From Pseudoxanthomonas sp. (GTDB lineage Bacteria > Pseudomonadota > Gammaproteobacteria > Xanthomonadales > Xanthomonadaceae), in contig NZ_DASYGY010000004.1 of NCBI RefSeq assembly GCF_035999195.1, positions 186,001-250,000 on the forward strand: a DNA stretch of 64,000 nt. The letters are read 5' to 3'. The notes under the pieces were generated by a model. It worked only from the letters and a program-made list of their open reading frames with translations. It searched no databases and was not told where the DNA came from. This document shows, piece after piece, positions 1-7,549 of the stretch; positions within the stretch are counted from its first letter, which is position 1; each line of letters begins with the position of its first letter. A program made the translations under genes and the position numbers.

Positions 1-155
1 CGAACGGCCGCAGGCAAGCGGCGCGCACTGTACCCGAATCCGGGCCTGAATGGGGGAACGGGGCCTGAAACCGGTGCCTGCGACCGATTGCCGCAGGCCG
101 GGAATCCGTGACATGCGGGCGTATGATGGCCCCGAAGCCCCTCGCCGCCGCCGCC

Positions 156-923
156 ATGAGCAGCCTTCGCATCCTCCGCCAGAACGACGCTCCGGTCGCC
201 AGCGCTCCTACCGACGGGGTGGTGTGCCAGGCCGCGCGCGGCTGCAGCGGTTGCCTGGTGCGGCACCTGGCGGTCTGTGCGGCCCTGCCGGTGTCCAAGG
301 CCCACGCCATGGAAGCGCTGGCCGACGATACGCGGCTGAAGGCGGGCGAGGCGCTGGTGCGCGAGGGCGAGCCGCGGCGCGGCGTATTCACCGTCACCAA
401 GGGCGCGCTGCGCCGGATCCGCCTGCTGCCCGACGGGCGCCGGCTGGTGGCCGGATTCCTGATGCCGGGCGACTTCATCGGGTTCTCCGGCACCTCGCAC
501 TACAAGCACACGATCGAGGCGATCACCGACAGTACCCTGTGCGAGTTCTCGATGGCCGACATGCGCAGCCTGTGCCATGACCATCCGGAGCTGGAGCGCG
601 AACTGCTCGAGCGCGCCTGCGTGGAACTGGACGCGACCCGCGGCAACCTGATGGCGCTGGCCCGGCTCAACCCGATGGAACGGCTGGCCGGTTTCCTGGT
701 CGACATGGCGCAGCGCCGCCGCCGCCAGGGGCAGGACGACAGCGAGGTCATCCTGCCGATGACGCGCACCGACATCGCCGACTACCTGGGCCTGACCGTG
801 GAAACCGTCAGCCGTAGCTTCACCCGCCTGCGCCAGGAAGCCAGCATCGCCACCGACGACCCGCACCATGTGCGCCTGCTCGATCGCAACCGGCTGGACG
901 CGCTGGCGGAAGCTCGGGTCTGA
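156..923 (+). CDS. fnr: FNR/Anr-type oxygen-sensing transcriptional regulator (Crp/Fnr family)
   Basis: 255-residue Crp/Fnr regulator. A cysteine cluster near the N-terminus (C24, C30, C33, C41) and a single later cysteine (C129) match the 4Fe-4S ligand layout of E. coli FNR (three of four N-terminal Cys plus one distal Cys). A cyclic-nucleotide-binding-like beta roll covers about 45-160. The C-terminal helix-turn-helix (about 185-225) ends in VETVSRSF, the E-x-x-SR pattern FNR uses to read TTGAT-N4-ATCAA. The start at 156 gives the usual short leader before the cysteines; an upstream in-frame ATG at 108 is less likely. FNR-type boxes occur in this window ahead of ccoN and azurin, so these are likely targets. 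Clp/Crp is less likely because of the cysteines. Confidence 0.9.
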   Translation: MSSLRILRQNDAPVASAPTDGVVCQAARGCSGCLVRHLAVCAALPVSKAHAMEALADDTRLKAGEALVREGEPRRGVFTVTKGALRRIRLLPDGRRLVAGFLMPGDFIGFSGTSHYKHTIEAITDSTLCEFSMADMRSLCHDHPELERELLERACVELDATRGNLMALARLNPMERLAGFLVDMAQRRRRQGQDDSEVILPMTRTDIADYLGLTVETVSRSFTRLRQEASIATDDPHHVRLLDRNRLDALAEARV

Positions 924-995
924 GGCCTTGACGCCGTGGGGCGCGATGCGGCGGTCCGGTGAAGATGCCGCGTCCCGTGCCCGGGCGACGATGGC

Positions 996-1553
996 CTAGG
1001 GGCGCGGCCTGGCTTGGCGATACTGCCGTTTCTCGCCCACGTGCTGTCCCTGCGGATCCTCGTTCGAGCAGATGCGGCCGCCGCAAACCACCGCATCGGA
1101 GGCGTAGAACGCCCGCACCACCGGTGCGGCGTCCTCGTAGCGCTCCAGTTCGTCCTGCACCGCGGCCAATTCGCGCCGGTAGTGGCCCAGCACGGCCCAG
1201 CCCGCCACCAACACCAAGCCCAGCAGCATCGTCGCGCCGCCCAGCCACATCCATGCCAGGCTGCCGGTCTGCTTCAGCCGCTGCGCCGTGGACGCGACGG
1301 CGCGGTCGTACTCGACGACCGCAGGCGACAGCGCATCCCGGGCGTCGCCGGCGATCCGTGCGCCCGCGCCCTCGACGAGGGAGGCGACATCACGCCGGAA
1401 CTGACCGACCTCCTGCCTCAACGACTCGATCTGCCGGTCGAGCGACGCGTCCCGCCGCGCTTCACGCTGCGAGAGCTCCGACAACAACGCCAACGTGGCC
1501 TTGGCGGCATGCTCCAGCGCTGCCCGCGCCGATGCCGATTCTCCGTGTTCCAT
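996..1553 (-). CDS. coiled-coil single-pass membrane protein of the lipase locus
   Basis: 185 residues. The N-terminal half (about 5-95) is charged, heptad-like helix consistent with a coiled coil. A hydrophobic membrane segment follows at about 100-120, then a second short helix and a polar tail with two cysteines (near VCGGRIC). No family is recognised. A strong GGGAGGA ribosome site lies five bases before the ATG. It starts 30 bases after the lipase stop, so it is probably co-transcribed with the lipase and ankyrin lipoprotein genes. It could be an accessory, adaptor or second immunity factor, or be unrelated; this role is inference from position only. Confidence 0.7.
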   Translation of the reverse strand: MEHGESASARAALEHAAKATLALLSELSQREARRDASLDRQIESLRQEVGQFRRDVASLVEGAGARIAGDARDALSPAVVEYDRAVASTAQRLKQTGSLAWMWLGGATMLLGLVLVAGWAVLGHYRRELAAVQDELERYEDAAPVVRAFYASDAVVCGGRICSNEDPQGQHVGEKRQYRQARPRP

Positions 1554-1583
1554 GATTCCTCCCTGGCGTGTCGCCGCTCGCCC

Positions 1584-3767
1584 TCATCGGCTGAGCGCCA
1601 TGTCCTGCGCCGCGTGGGCGCGCTGCCCGTGCAGGTCCGGCAAGGCATTCGCCGGCGTCTGCCTGTGCAGCGCATCGCTCCCTTGCATCAGGCGTTGTCC
1701 TTCCTCTGATTTCGCAAAGTCGAGCGCGATACGATCAAGCCGTTCCCCATCCCCCGCCATCAGCGCGGCGTAGGCCTGGTTGAGGTGGGGGTCCTGGAAC
1801 GGACCCCGACTGCCTTGTGGGGGCGCCTTCCCCGCCTCCAGCCACTGCCGCGATTCACGTTCCATCGCGTCGGTGTCCGCCTTCAGGCTCGGCAGGACCG
1901 TGGAGGCCATCAGGTGGCGCTCCGTGGCCTCGACCGCTGCGGCGGACGCATGCCGGGAGAGCTGCGGCAGCGTCCTTGCCAGCTCGGCGAGATTGGGTGC
2001 CGCTGCGGGATTCACGATCGGATTCAGACTGGCATGCGTCGCCACCGTGCTCCCCAGCACAGCGCCGGCCGCCGGCGCATGGTCCGTGACCGCCTTTACC
2101 TTGCGCCCGGCCTGATCCAGCGAGTCGTCCACCTGCGCGGTGGCGCCCGTGATCGTGTTGCGCTGGGTGCGATCGACGGTGACATGCACCGTTTCCATCA
2201 GCTGGCAGACATCCACCGCCGCCGCGCGGATAGCGGCCGCATCGCGGATCGCCTCCTGCCGCGCCGCATGCGCGTCGGCTTCCGCCGCATCGCGGGCCTG
2301 CAGGTTGCCGGCGATGGTCTGATCCACCCGAACGTCGGCGAAGCGCTCCAGCGCGCTGCCGGCCGGCGCCAGGTTCGCCACGCCCTGCCAGAACACGCCC
2401 CCGGCTGCGGTGGCGCTCGTCGTGATGTCCGCCTGCAGTTCCACGGCGCGCGCTTCCACCGCGCCCGCCGCAAGGCGGGCTTTCGCGGACGCCTCGGACA
2501 GGGCGTCGCCGGTGGTGCAGGACACCCACGCGATGCCCTCGCTGACCGTGGACGCGGCCTGGGCGGTATGCGCGCCGACCGCGCGCACGGCGTCGCCGCT
2601 GGCGTCCAGTGTGCGCTGCGCGATACCGCCTGCTCCCTGCACGATCTCCCCGGCCTCGTGGCCCAGATGTGCGCCGGCCTGCACGTCGCGGACCGCGCGC
2701 AATGCCGGCCCCGCCAGGGCCAACACCTGGTCCAGCGGCATTTCCGCCGGTCGCTGCACGAGCCGGCCATCCTGCCAGGAGCGTGCGTCCAGCGTGCGCA
2801 CCTGGCCGGCCGACAGCGGCAGGTCGCGCAGCATGCGGTCGGCGTCGCCGTCGGCGAGCGCGTCGACGAAGCGGGCCACCGACGCGCGGGCGTGCATGGG
2901 CATGTCGGTCGACTGCAGCTGCCGCGTCACCGCCTGCTTCAACTGCGGCACGTCCTGCACCAGATCCGCCGTCTCCTTCAGCACTGCGCCCAGCATGCGT
3001 CGCTGCGCCACGTCCATGCGTTCGACGTTGTTCTGCAGGCCATCGGTCAGTACTTCACCACGCACCTGATAGGCGGTGATGAGCCCGTGAGGGTTGAAGA
3101 TCTCCACGCCGGGGTTTTCTTGCTGGAACCGGCGTGCGGTATCCGGATGCAGGCCGGCGGCGTTGAAGGTGGTGCCGCGTTCGCCGCTGACCGCGACCGC
3201 TGCCGAGACGAGACCGCCGCCGAGGGAATGACCGGCGTAGTCGACTCGAACACCATAGTTCTTCAGGGTGTCTGCCAAGCGCATAGCGCGGTCGTAATAG
3301 TCCGTCTTCAAGCCGATGGCCTGCGGGAAGTTGTTGGCGCCGAAATCCTCGGGGCCGGTCTCGCGGCGGGTGCCGTCGGCTTGCAGTACTTCGCCGTTGG
3401 ACCCCTTGAACACCACGGTTGGCGTGTAGCGGGGGCCGAGCACCGCAGGGTCGGGCAGGTAGATCTCGGCACGGAAGCCTGATCGTTCGGGTCGAAGCAT
3501 TTCCCTGATCTGCTCATTACTCATGCCAGCCAACTCGGGCATGTGCTTGCGCATCAGATCGAGGTTCTCGCTCCCCCGCACCCAACCCACCGGAGATTCA
3601 CCCCCACCACGGGCGGACTCGTATACGTCCTCGCTCACCAGGCCCATCTGTTCCTCGTAGTGGCGCGCCTGCAACGCATCTGCCTGCGCGTGCGCATCGG
3701 GCTGGCAGCTTGCCCGCAGATCGGCGACCAGTTGCCGCTGGGCCAGGATTTCCGTTTCAGTCCGCAT
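1584..3767 (-). CDS. large class-3-like lipase, candidate antibacterial effector
   Basis: 727 residues. An alpha/beta-hydrolase core occupies about 95-260, with the nucleophile elbow GHSLGG at 179-184 (catalytic Ser181 proposed), as in class-3 and Mbeg1-like lipases. There is no signal peptide. The long remainder (about 270-640) is Ala-rich helical sequence. The last 60-70 residues are a compact polar module (LDRIALDFAKSEEGQRLMQ) resembling terminal segments of secreted Xanthomonadaceae effectors; I cannot prove it is a type IV (XVIPCD) signal. The AGGAG site sits eight bases before the ATG. It lies 15 bases after an ankyrin lipoprotein gene, the usual arrangement for a phospholipase toxin whose immunity protein guards the periplasm. 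It could instead be a housekeeping lipase, but length and neighbours argue against that. Confidence 0.75.
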   Translation of the reverse strand: MRTETEILAQRQLVADLRASCQPDAHAQADALQARHYEEQMGLVSEDVYESARGGGESPVGWVRGSENLDLMRKHMPELAGMSNEQIREMLRPERSGFRAEIYLPDPAVLGPRYTPTVVFKGSNGEVLQADGTRRETGPEDFGANNFPQAIGLKTDYYDRAMRLADTLKNYGVRVDYAGHSLGGGLVSAAVAVSGERGTTFNAAGLHPDTARRFQQENPGVEIFNPHGLITAYQVRGEVLTDGLQNNVERMDVAQRRMLGAVLKETADLVQDVPQLKQAVTRQLQSTDMPMHARASVARFVDALADGDADRMLRDLPLSAGQVRTLDARSWQDGRLVQRPAEMPLDQVLALAGPALRAVRDVQAGAHLGHEAGEIVQGAGGIAQRTLDASGDAVRAVGAHTAQAASTVSEGIAWVSCTTGDALSEASAKARLAAGAVEARAVELQADITTSATAAGGVFWQGVANLAPAGSALERFADVRVDQTIAGNLQARDAAEADAHAARQEAIRDAAAIRAAAVDVCQLMETVHVTVDRTQRNTITGATAQVDDSLDQAGRKVKAVTDHAPAAGAVLGSTVATHASLNPIVNPAAAPNLAELARTLPQLSRHASAAAVEATERHLMASTVLPSLKADTDAMERESRQWLEAGKAPPQGSRGPFQDPHLNQAYAALMAGDGERLDRIALDFAKSEEGQRLMQGSDALHRQTPANALPDLHGQRAHAAQDMALSR

Positions 3768-3782
3768 GGTGCCGCTCCTGTC

Positions 3783-4625
3783 TCATAACAACGGGATGTC
3801 CTCTTCGTCAGTCGGGAAGCCGAAGGCTTCTCGCATCCGGCGGTAGCTGTCGGGCATGGGGGGGCGCTGATAGCCGCGCTGGAGCAGCCATTGCTGGCAG
3901 CGGCGTTGCCATTCCGGATCTTCAAGTTCGGTAGGACGCCAGAAAATCGCTTCGATGGTGTGTTTGTCCGGGGTCGCTCCATGCTCCAACAGCCAATGCG
4001 TTTGCATGAACCCACCCAGCGACGCGTACTCATTGACGAACGCCCGTTGCTGGCTCCGTGCGTTCACATCCGCCCCGCGTTCGACCAGCAGCTTCACGTT
4101 CTCCCACTGGTTGTCCATCAGGCGGGCCTGCAGCAGGAGCGTTTCGTTGTTGACATTGCGGGTATCCGGATCGCCGCCATGATCCAGCAGTAATTGGAGA
4201 TAGATCGGATCATCGGCCTTGGCGGCCCAGACCATCGCGTTGTCGTTGTTCCTTGGAGTCCTGTCGGGCGGCAACGGATAGGGTTTCGCCACGTTGGGAT
4301 CGGCGCCGTTCTCCAGCATCGCCTCCAGCCCGGCCGGGTTGCCAGTGAGGATCGGCCAGGCGAGCAGCGGCAGGCCTTCGGGGCTGAAGACCGTGTCCGG
4401 GTCGACGCCTTCCTCCTTCATCAGCCGGCGGACTTCGCGGGCATCGCCGCGCTCGGCCGCCACTGCCAGGGCCTGCGCCTTGGGATTGCCGGGGAAGGAC
4501 TGCTCCACGTCCAGGAACGACTGCGAAGTCGGCGGCGCCTGCAGGCAGGCGGTCAGCAGCAGTGCCGCGCAGAATCCCAGTGCGCGTTGGAAGACATCCG
4601 TTCTCATTGCATCACCGTTCGACAT
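3783..4625 (-). CDS. ankyrin-repeat lipoprotein, candidate lipase immunity protein (copy B)
   Basis: 280 residues. A lipoprotein signal ends in LLLTAC, placing the product at a periplasmic face of the envelope. Ankyrin-like repeats follow (ALAVAAERGD, GADPN, DHGGDPDTRN, ERGADVNAR, LEHGATPD). The GGAAAGG site just before the ATG at 4625 supports that start over an internal ATG at 4607. It is a paralogue of the gene at 4744-5595: the signal and first repeats and the last 45 residues are almost identical, while the middle differs. The lipase gene follows 15 bases downstream. Ankyrin proteins beside phospholipase effectors commonly neutralise them; immunity here is inferred from this context. Confidence 0.8.
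   Translation of the reverse strand: MSNGDAMRTDVFQRALGFCAALLLTACLQAPPTSQSFLDVEQSFPGNPKAQALAVAAERGDAREVRRLMKEEGVDPDTVFSPEGLPLLAWPILTGNPAGLEAMLENGADPNVAKPYPLPPDRTPRNNDNAMVWAAKADDPIYLQLLLDHGGDPDTRNVNNETLLLQARLMDNQWENVKLLVERGADVNARSQQRAFVNEYASLGGFMQTHWLLEHGATPDKHTIEAIFWRPTELEDPEWQRRCQQWLLQRGYQRPPMPDSYRRMREAFGFPTDEEDIPLL
3784..3906. repeat. 3'-end block shared by the two ankyrin lipoprotein genes
   Basis: This segment is nearly identical to 4745-4867 (offset 961), with only a handful of differences. It encodes the shared C-terminus of the two ankyrin lipoproteins. Identity breaks down beyond 3906, where the variable middle begins. Confidence 0.85.
4300..4574. repeat. 5'-end block shared by the two ankyrin lipoprotein genes
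   Basis: This block is repeated at 5267-5544 (offset 967, shifting to 970 after a 3-base insertion that adds one proline). It encodes the lipoprotein signal core and the first ankyrin repeats. With the 3' block it frames a divergent middle, which suggests a fairly recent tandem duplication kept uniform at its ends. Confidence 0.85.
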
Positions 4626-4743
4626 CTTGCCTTTCCAGCGGTCATCATCGCGTCGGCCACCGACGTCATGCCGTTGCGGCTCGCACGCCTGCGGTCGATG
4701 GCCTCATCACGGCAAACATTCGAGTTCCTGTCGTCCCTGTCTG

Positions 4744-5595
4744 TCATAACAACGCGATGTCCTTTTCGTCGGTCGGGAAGCCGAAGGCTTCGCGCATCCG
4801 GCGGTAGCTGTCGGGCATGGGGGGGCGCTGATAGCCGCGCTGGAGCAGCCATTGCTGGCACCGGCGCTGCCACTCCGGGTTATTGGGATCGCCCGGGTGC
4901 CAGTAGATCGATTCGATGGTGTACTGCTCCGGACGTGCCCCGTGCTCCAGCAGCCAATGGGTGTGCATGAACCCCCCCGGGCCAGCATATTCATCCACGA
5001 AAGCCATGCCCTGACTCTTGGCATTCACATCCGCGCCACGCTTGACCAGCAGCTTCACGTTCTCCCACTGGTTGCCCATCAGGCGGGCCTGCAGCAGGAG
5101 GGTTTCGCCATTGCTGTTGCGCGTATCCGGATCGCCGCCATGATCCAGCAGCAGCCGCAGGTAGATCGGGTCATCGGCCTTGGCCGCCCAGACCATGGCG
5201 TTGTTTCGTATCCGGCCCTTGAATCGCGTCGTGTGCTGCAGGGGATGAAGTTCGGCGGCATTGGGGTCGGCGCCGTTCTCCAGCATCGCCTTCAGTCCGG
5301 CCGGGTTGCCGGTGAGGATCGGCCAGGCCAGCAGCGGCAGGCCTTCGGGGCTGAAGACCGTGTCCGGGTCGACGCCTTCCTCCTTCATCAGCCGGCGGAC
5401 CTCGCGGGCATCGCCGCGCTCGGCCGCCACTGCCAGGGCCTGGGCCTTGGGATTGCCGGGGAAGGACTGCTCCACGTCCAAGAACGACTGCGAAGTCGGC
5501 GGCGGCGCCTGCAGGCAGGCGGTCAGCAGCAGTGCCGCGCAGAACCCGACGACGGCGCGGACCAGCGTCCTTGTCAGTGCGTTGGCTGCCACCAT
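4744..5595 (-). CDS. ankyrin-repeat lipoprotein, candidate lipase immunity protein (copy A)
   Basis: 283 residues from the ATG at 5595, which has an AGGGA ribosome site five bases upstream. An in-frame TTG at 5619 is less likely. The signal peptide ends in LLLTAC (lipoprotein). The mature part carries ankyrin-like repeats in the same order as copy B downstream. Compared with copy B the differences concentrate between the second repeat and the C-terminal WLLQRGYQRPP block, including TTRFKGRIRN in place of the proline-rich PYPLPPDRTP. This is the pattern expected if each copy recognises a different toxin variant. It is the first gene of the presumed four-gene minus-strand operon. Confidence 0.8.
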   Translation of the reverse strand: MVAANALTRTLVRAVVGFCAALLLTACLQAPPPTSQSFLDVEQSFPGNPKAQALAVAAERGDAREVRRLMKEEGVDPDTVFSPEGLPLLAWPILTGNPAGLKAMLENGADPNAAELHPLQHTTRFKGRIRNNAMVWAAKADDPIYLRLLLDHGGDPDTRNSNGETLLLQARLMGNQWENVKLLVKRGADVNAKSQGMAFVDEYAGPGGFMHTHWLLEHGARPEQYTIESIYWHPGDPNNPEWQRRCQQWLLQRGYQRPPMPDSYRRMREAFGFPTDEKDIALL

Positions 5596-5722
5596 CCCGA
5601 TCCCTGATGCTTCCTGCAACGACGGCGATCACGCGTGTCCGATCTGATCGGTGGCGGGACGTCTGCCTGTCCGCCAGCGCATCCGGCCGGGCACCACCCG
5701 GCCAATCGGCTGCGTCGGAACG

Positions 5723-5751
5723 AAGCTAGTGCGTTTTGTCTGTCGGCGCAA
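5723..5751 (-). promoter_or_regulatory. weak candidate promoter of the ankyrin/lipase operon
   Basis: On the minus strand TTGCGC (5751-5746) and TAGCTT (5728-5723) are separated by 17 bases. Each hexamer matches the sigma-70 consensus at only three positions. It is the best match in the 256-base gap between the first ankyrin gene and cydC. I saw no other feature in that gap. Confidence 0.3.
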
Positions 5752-5851
5752 CTCACGTTGCCGCAACCGAGAGCTCGTTCCCGAACCGGGGAATGGTCCA
5801 AGGCACGTTTGTGGCGAGGCTATCGGGCCCCCTTATCGGCGCGCGGTCTGT

Positions 5852-7549
5852 TCACGCCGTTGCCGAACACGTCTTCGGGCAGCGTTCCAGCCGCCCATCG
5901 CGCAGCCGGTAGCGCGTGTTCACCACGCCGTCCGGCAGTTCGGCATGGCTGATGATCAGCACGCTGCGTCCATTCGCTGCGTCGGCGAGGTCGCGTATCA
6001 GTGCGTCCGCCGTGTCCTGGTCGAGGCCCTCGGTCGGTTCGTCGAGCAGCAGTAGCGGCGCATCGCGCAATAGTGCGCGCGCCAGCGCCAGCCGGCGCGA
6101 CTGGCCTGCGGACAGCGTGGCGCCGTTCTCGCCGACCCAGGTATCCAGTCCGGTCGCGCGGAAACGGTCGTCCAGCTTCACCTGTGCCAGTACCTGCCAC
6201 AGGCGCGCGTCGTCCGCTTCGGGATCGCCGAGGTGCAGATTCTCGCGCACGCTGCCGGAGAACACCGGGGCGTCCTGCGGCAGCCACGCGATGCGCGCAT
6301 GCCATTGCGCCGGTTCCAGCGACTGCAGATCGTCGTCGGCGAACGAGATGCGTCCGGCCTGCGGCATCCGCAGTCCCAGCACCAGCGCCAGCAGCGACGA
6401 CTTGCCTTCGCCGCTGTCGCCGGCCACCAGCACGCGCTCGCCGGCTGCGATGCGGAGGCTGGCGCCATCGAGCACGCGCCGCACCGTGCCCGGCCAGGCG
6501 AACACGACATCCTGCAGCTCAAGTGCGCCTTCCGCGGCCGGCGACTGCAGGCCAGTGACCTCGCGCTCCGTCGTGGCCGGCGCCACCACCTCCTGCAGCC
6601 TGTGCGCGGCCACGGTCGCCGCGCGCCAGGCCTGCCACGACGGTGCGATGGCGCTGCACGCGTCCAGCACCGCGACGGTCATGAAGAACAGGCCGCCGGC
6701 CGACGCCGCGCCCACGCGGTCCGCGTGCACCGCCGCCATCAGCACCCACAGCATCGCCGGCAGCGTCAGCGCGGTCACCCCGGCATGGGCCAGGGTGGCG
6801 AGGGCGAGCCGCTGCTTGCGCCGGTCCTCCCAATGGGCAACGTCGCGGCTGCGTGCATCCAGCGCCACCAGCCACGCCGATGTCGCGTCCATCGCCGCCA
6901 GGTCCTGCTGACCTTCGATGCCTTCCTGCACGGCGGCCCGCAGGCGCATGCGGGCGCTCGCGCGTTCCTGTTCCAGCGCGGCGACGCTGCGCGCGGACAG
7001 CCACGGCGCAAGCACCGCGATCAGCACCAGTGCGACCAGCAGCACGATGCCGGCAAGCGGCAGCACCATCAGTGTCACCGCGACCGCAAGCAGGCACAGC
7101 GCCAGCAGCGCGAACAAGGGCCCGAGTGCGCGCACCAGCACGCCATCGACCGCGTCGATGTCCGCCATCAGCCGCGCCATCAGTTCGCCGACCCGGTACC
7201 GGCCGAGCGCCAGCGGCGCCCGCGGCAGGGCGCGCGCGAAGAACCATGCGCGCAGGTCGCGCGCGATCCGCAGGGTCACGTCGTGGCCGAGCAGCTTCTC
7301 GCCGTAGCGCGACAGGATGCGCACGAAGGTCAGTGCGCGGATGCCGGCGGACGGGCCGAAGAAGTTGAAGCCGATCGCGGCGCTGCCGGCCAGTGCGGCG
7401 GCGGTCAGGAAGTGTCCGGACAGGCCGAGCAGCGCGGTGCCGGCCAGCAGCGTCGACAGCAACAATCCGACCGACAGCGCGATGCGCGGGCGATGCCGTG
7501 CGATCACGTCGCGCAGGTTCGTCGCTTCGTCGTTCCGCTGCACGCTCAC
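5852..7549 (-). CDS. cydC: heme/thiol ABC exporter CydC (cytochrome bd assembly)
   Basis: 565 residues. An N-terminal six-helix membrane domain (about 15-310) is followed by an ATPase domain with Walker A GDSGEGKSSL, signature LSAGQSRR and Walker B LLLLDEPTEGLD. CydDC is a heterodimeric inner-membrane exporter needed for cytochrome bd and periplasmic cytochrome maturation. The GTG start at 7549 overlaps the cydD stop by four bases (GTGA), giving a normal-length protein; longer readings upstream lie inside cydD. The signature has Ala in place of the usual Gly (LSAGQ), which should be tolerated. It is the last gene of the minus-strand cco-cyd run. Confidence 0.93.
   Translation of the reverse strand: MSVQRNDEATNLRDVIARHRPRIALSVGLLLSTLLAGTALLGLSGHFLTAAALAGSAAIGFNFFGPSAGIRALTFVRILSRYGEKLLGHDVTLRIARDLRAWFFARALPRAPLALGRYRVGELMARLMADIDAVDGVLVRALGPLFALLALCLLAVAVTLMVLPLAGIVLLVALVLIAVLAPWLSARSVAALEQERASARMRLRAAVQEGIEGQQDLAAMDATSAWLVALDARSRDVAHWEDRRKQRLALATLAHAGVTALTLPAMLWVLMAAVHADRVGAASAGGLFFMTVAVLDACSAIAPSWQAWRAATVAAHRLQEVVAPATTEREVTGLQSPAAEGALELQDVVFAWPGTVRRVLDGASLRIAAGERVLVAGDSGEGKSSLLALVLGLRMPQAGRISFADDDLQSLEPAQWHARIAWLPQDAPVFSGSVRENLHLGDPEADDARLWQVLAQVKLDDRFRATGLDTWVGENGATLSAGQSRRLALARALLRDAPLLLLDEPTEGLDQDTADALIRDLADAANGRSVLIISHAELPDGVVNTRYRLRDGRLERCPKTCSATA

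Noticed and set aside
1..155. Promoter for the fnr gene
   Set aside because: A TATGAT hexamer at 122-127 has no -35 at a suitable distance, and no FNR box was seen.
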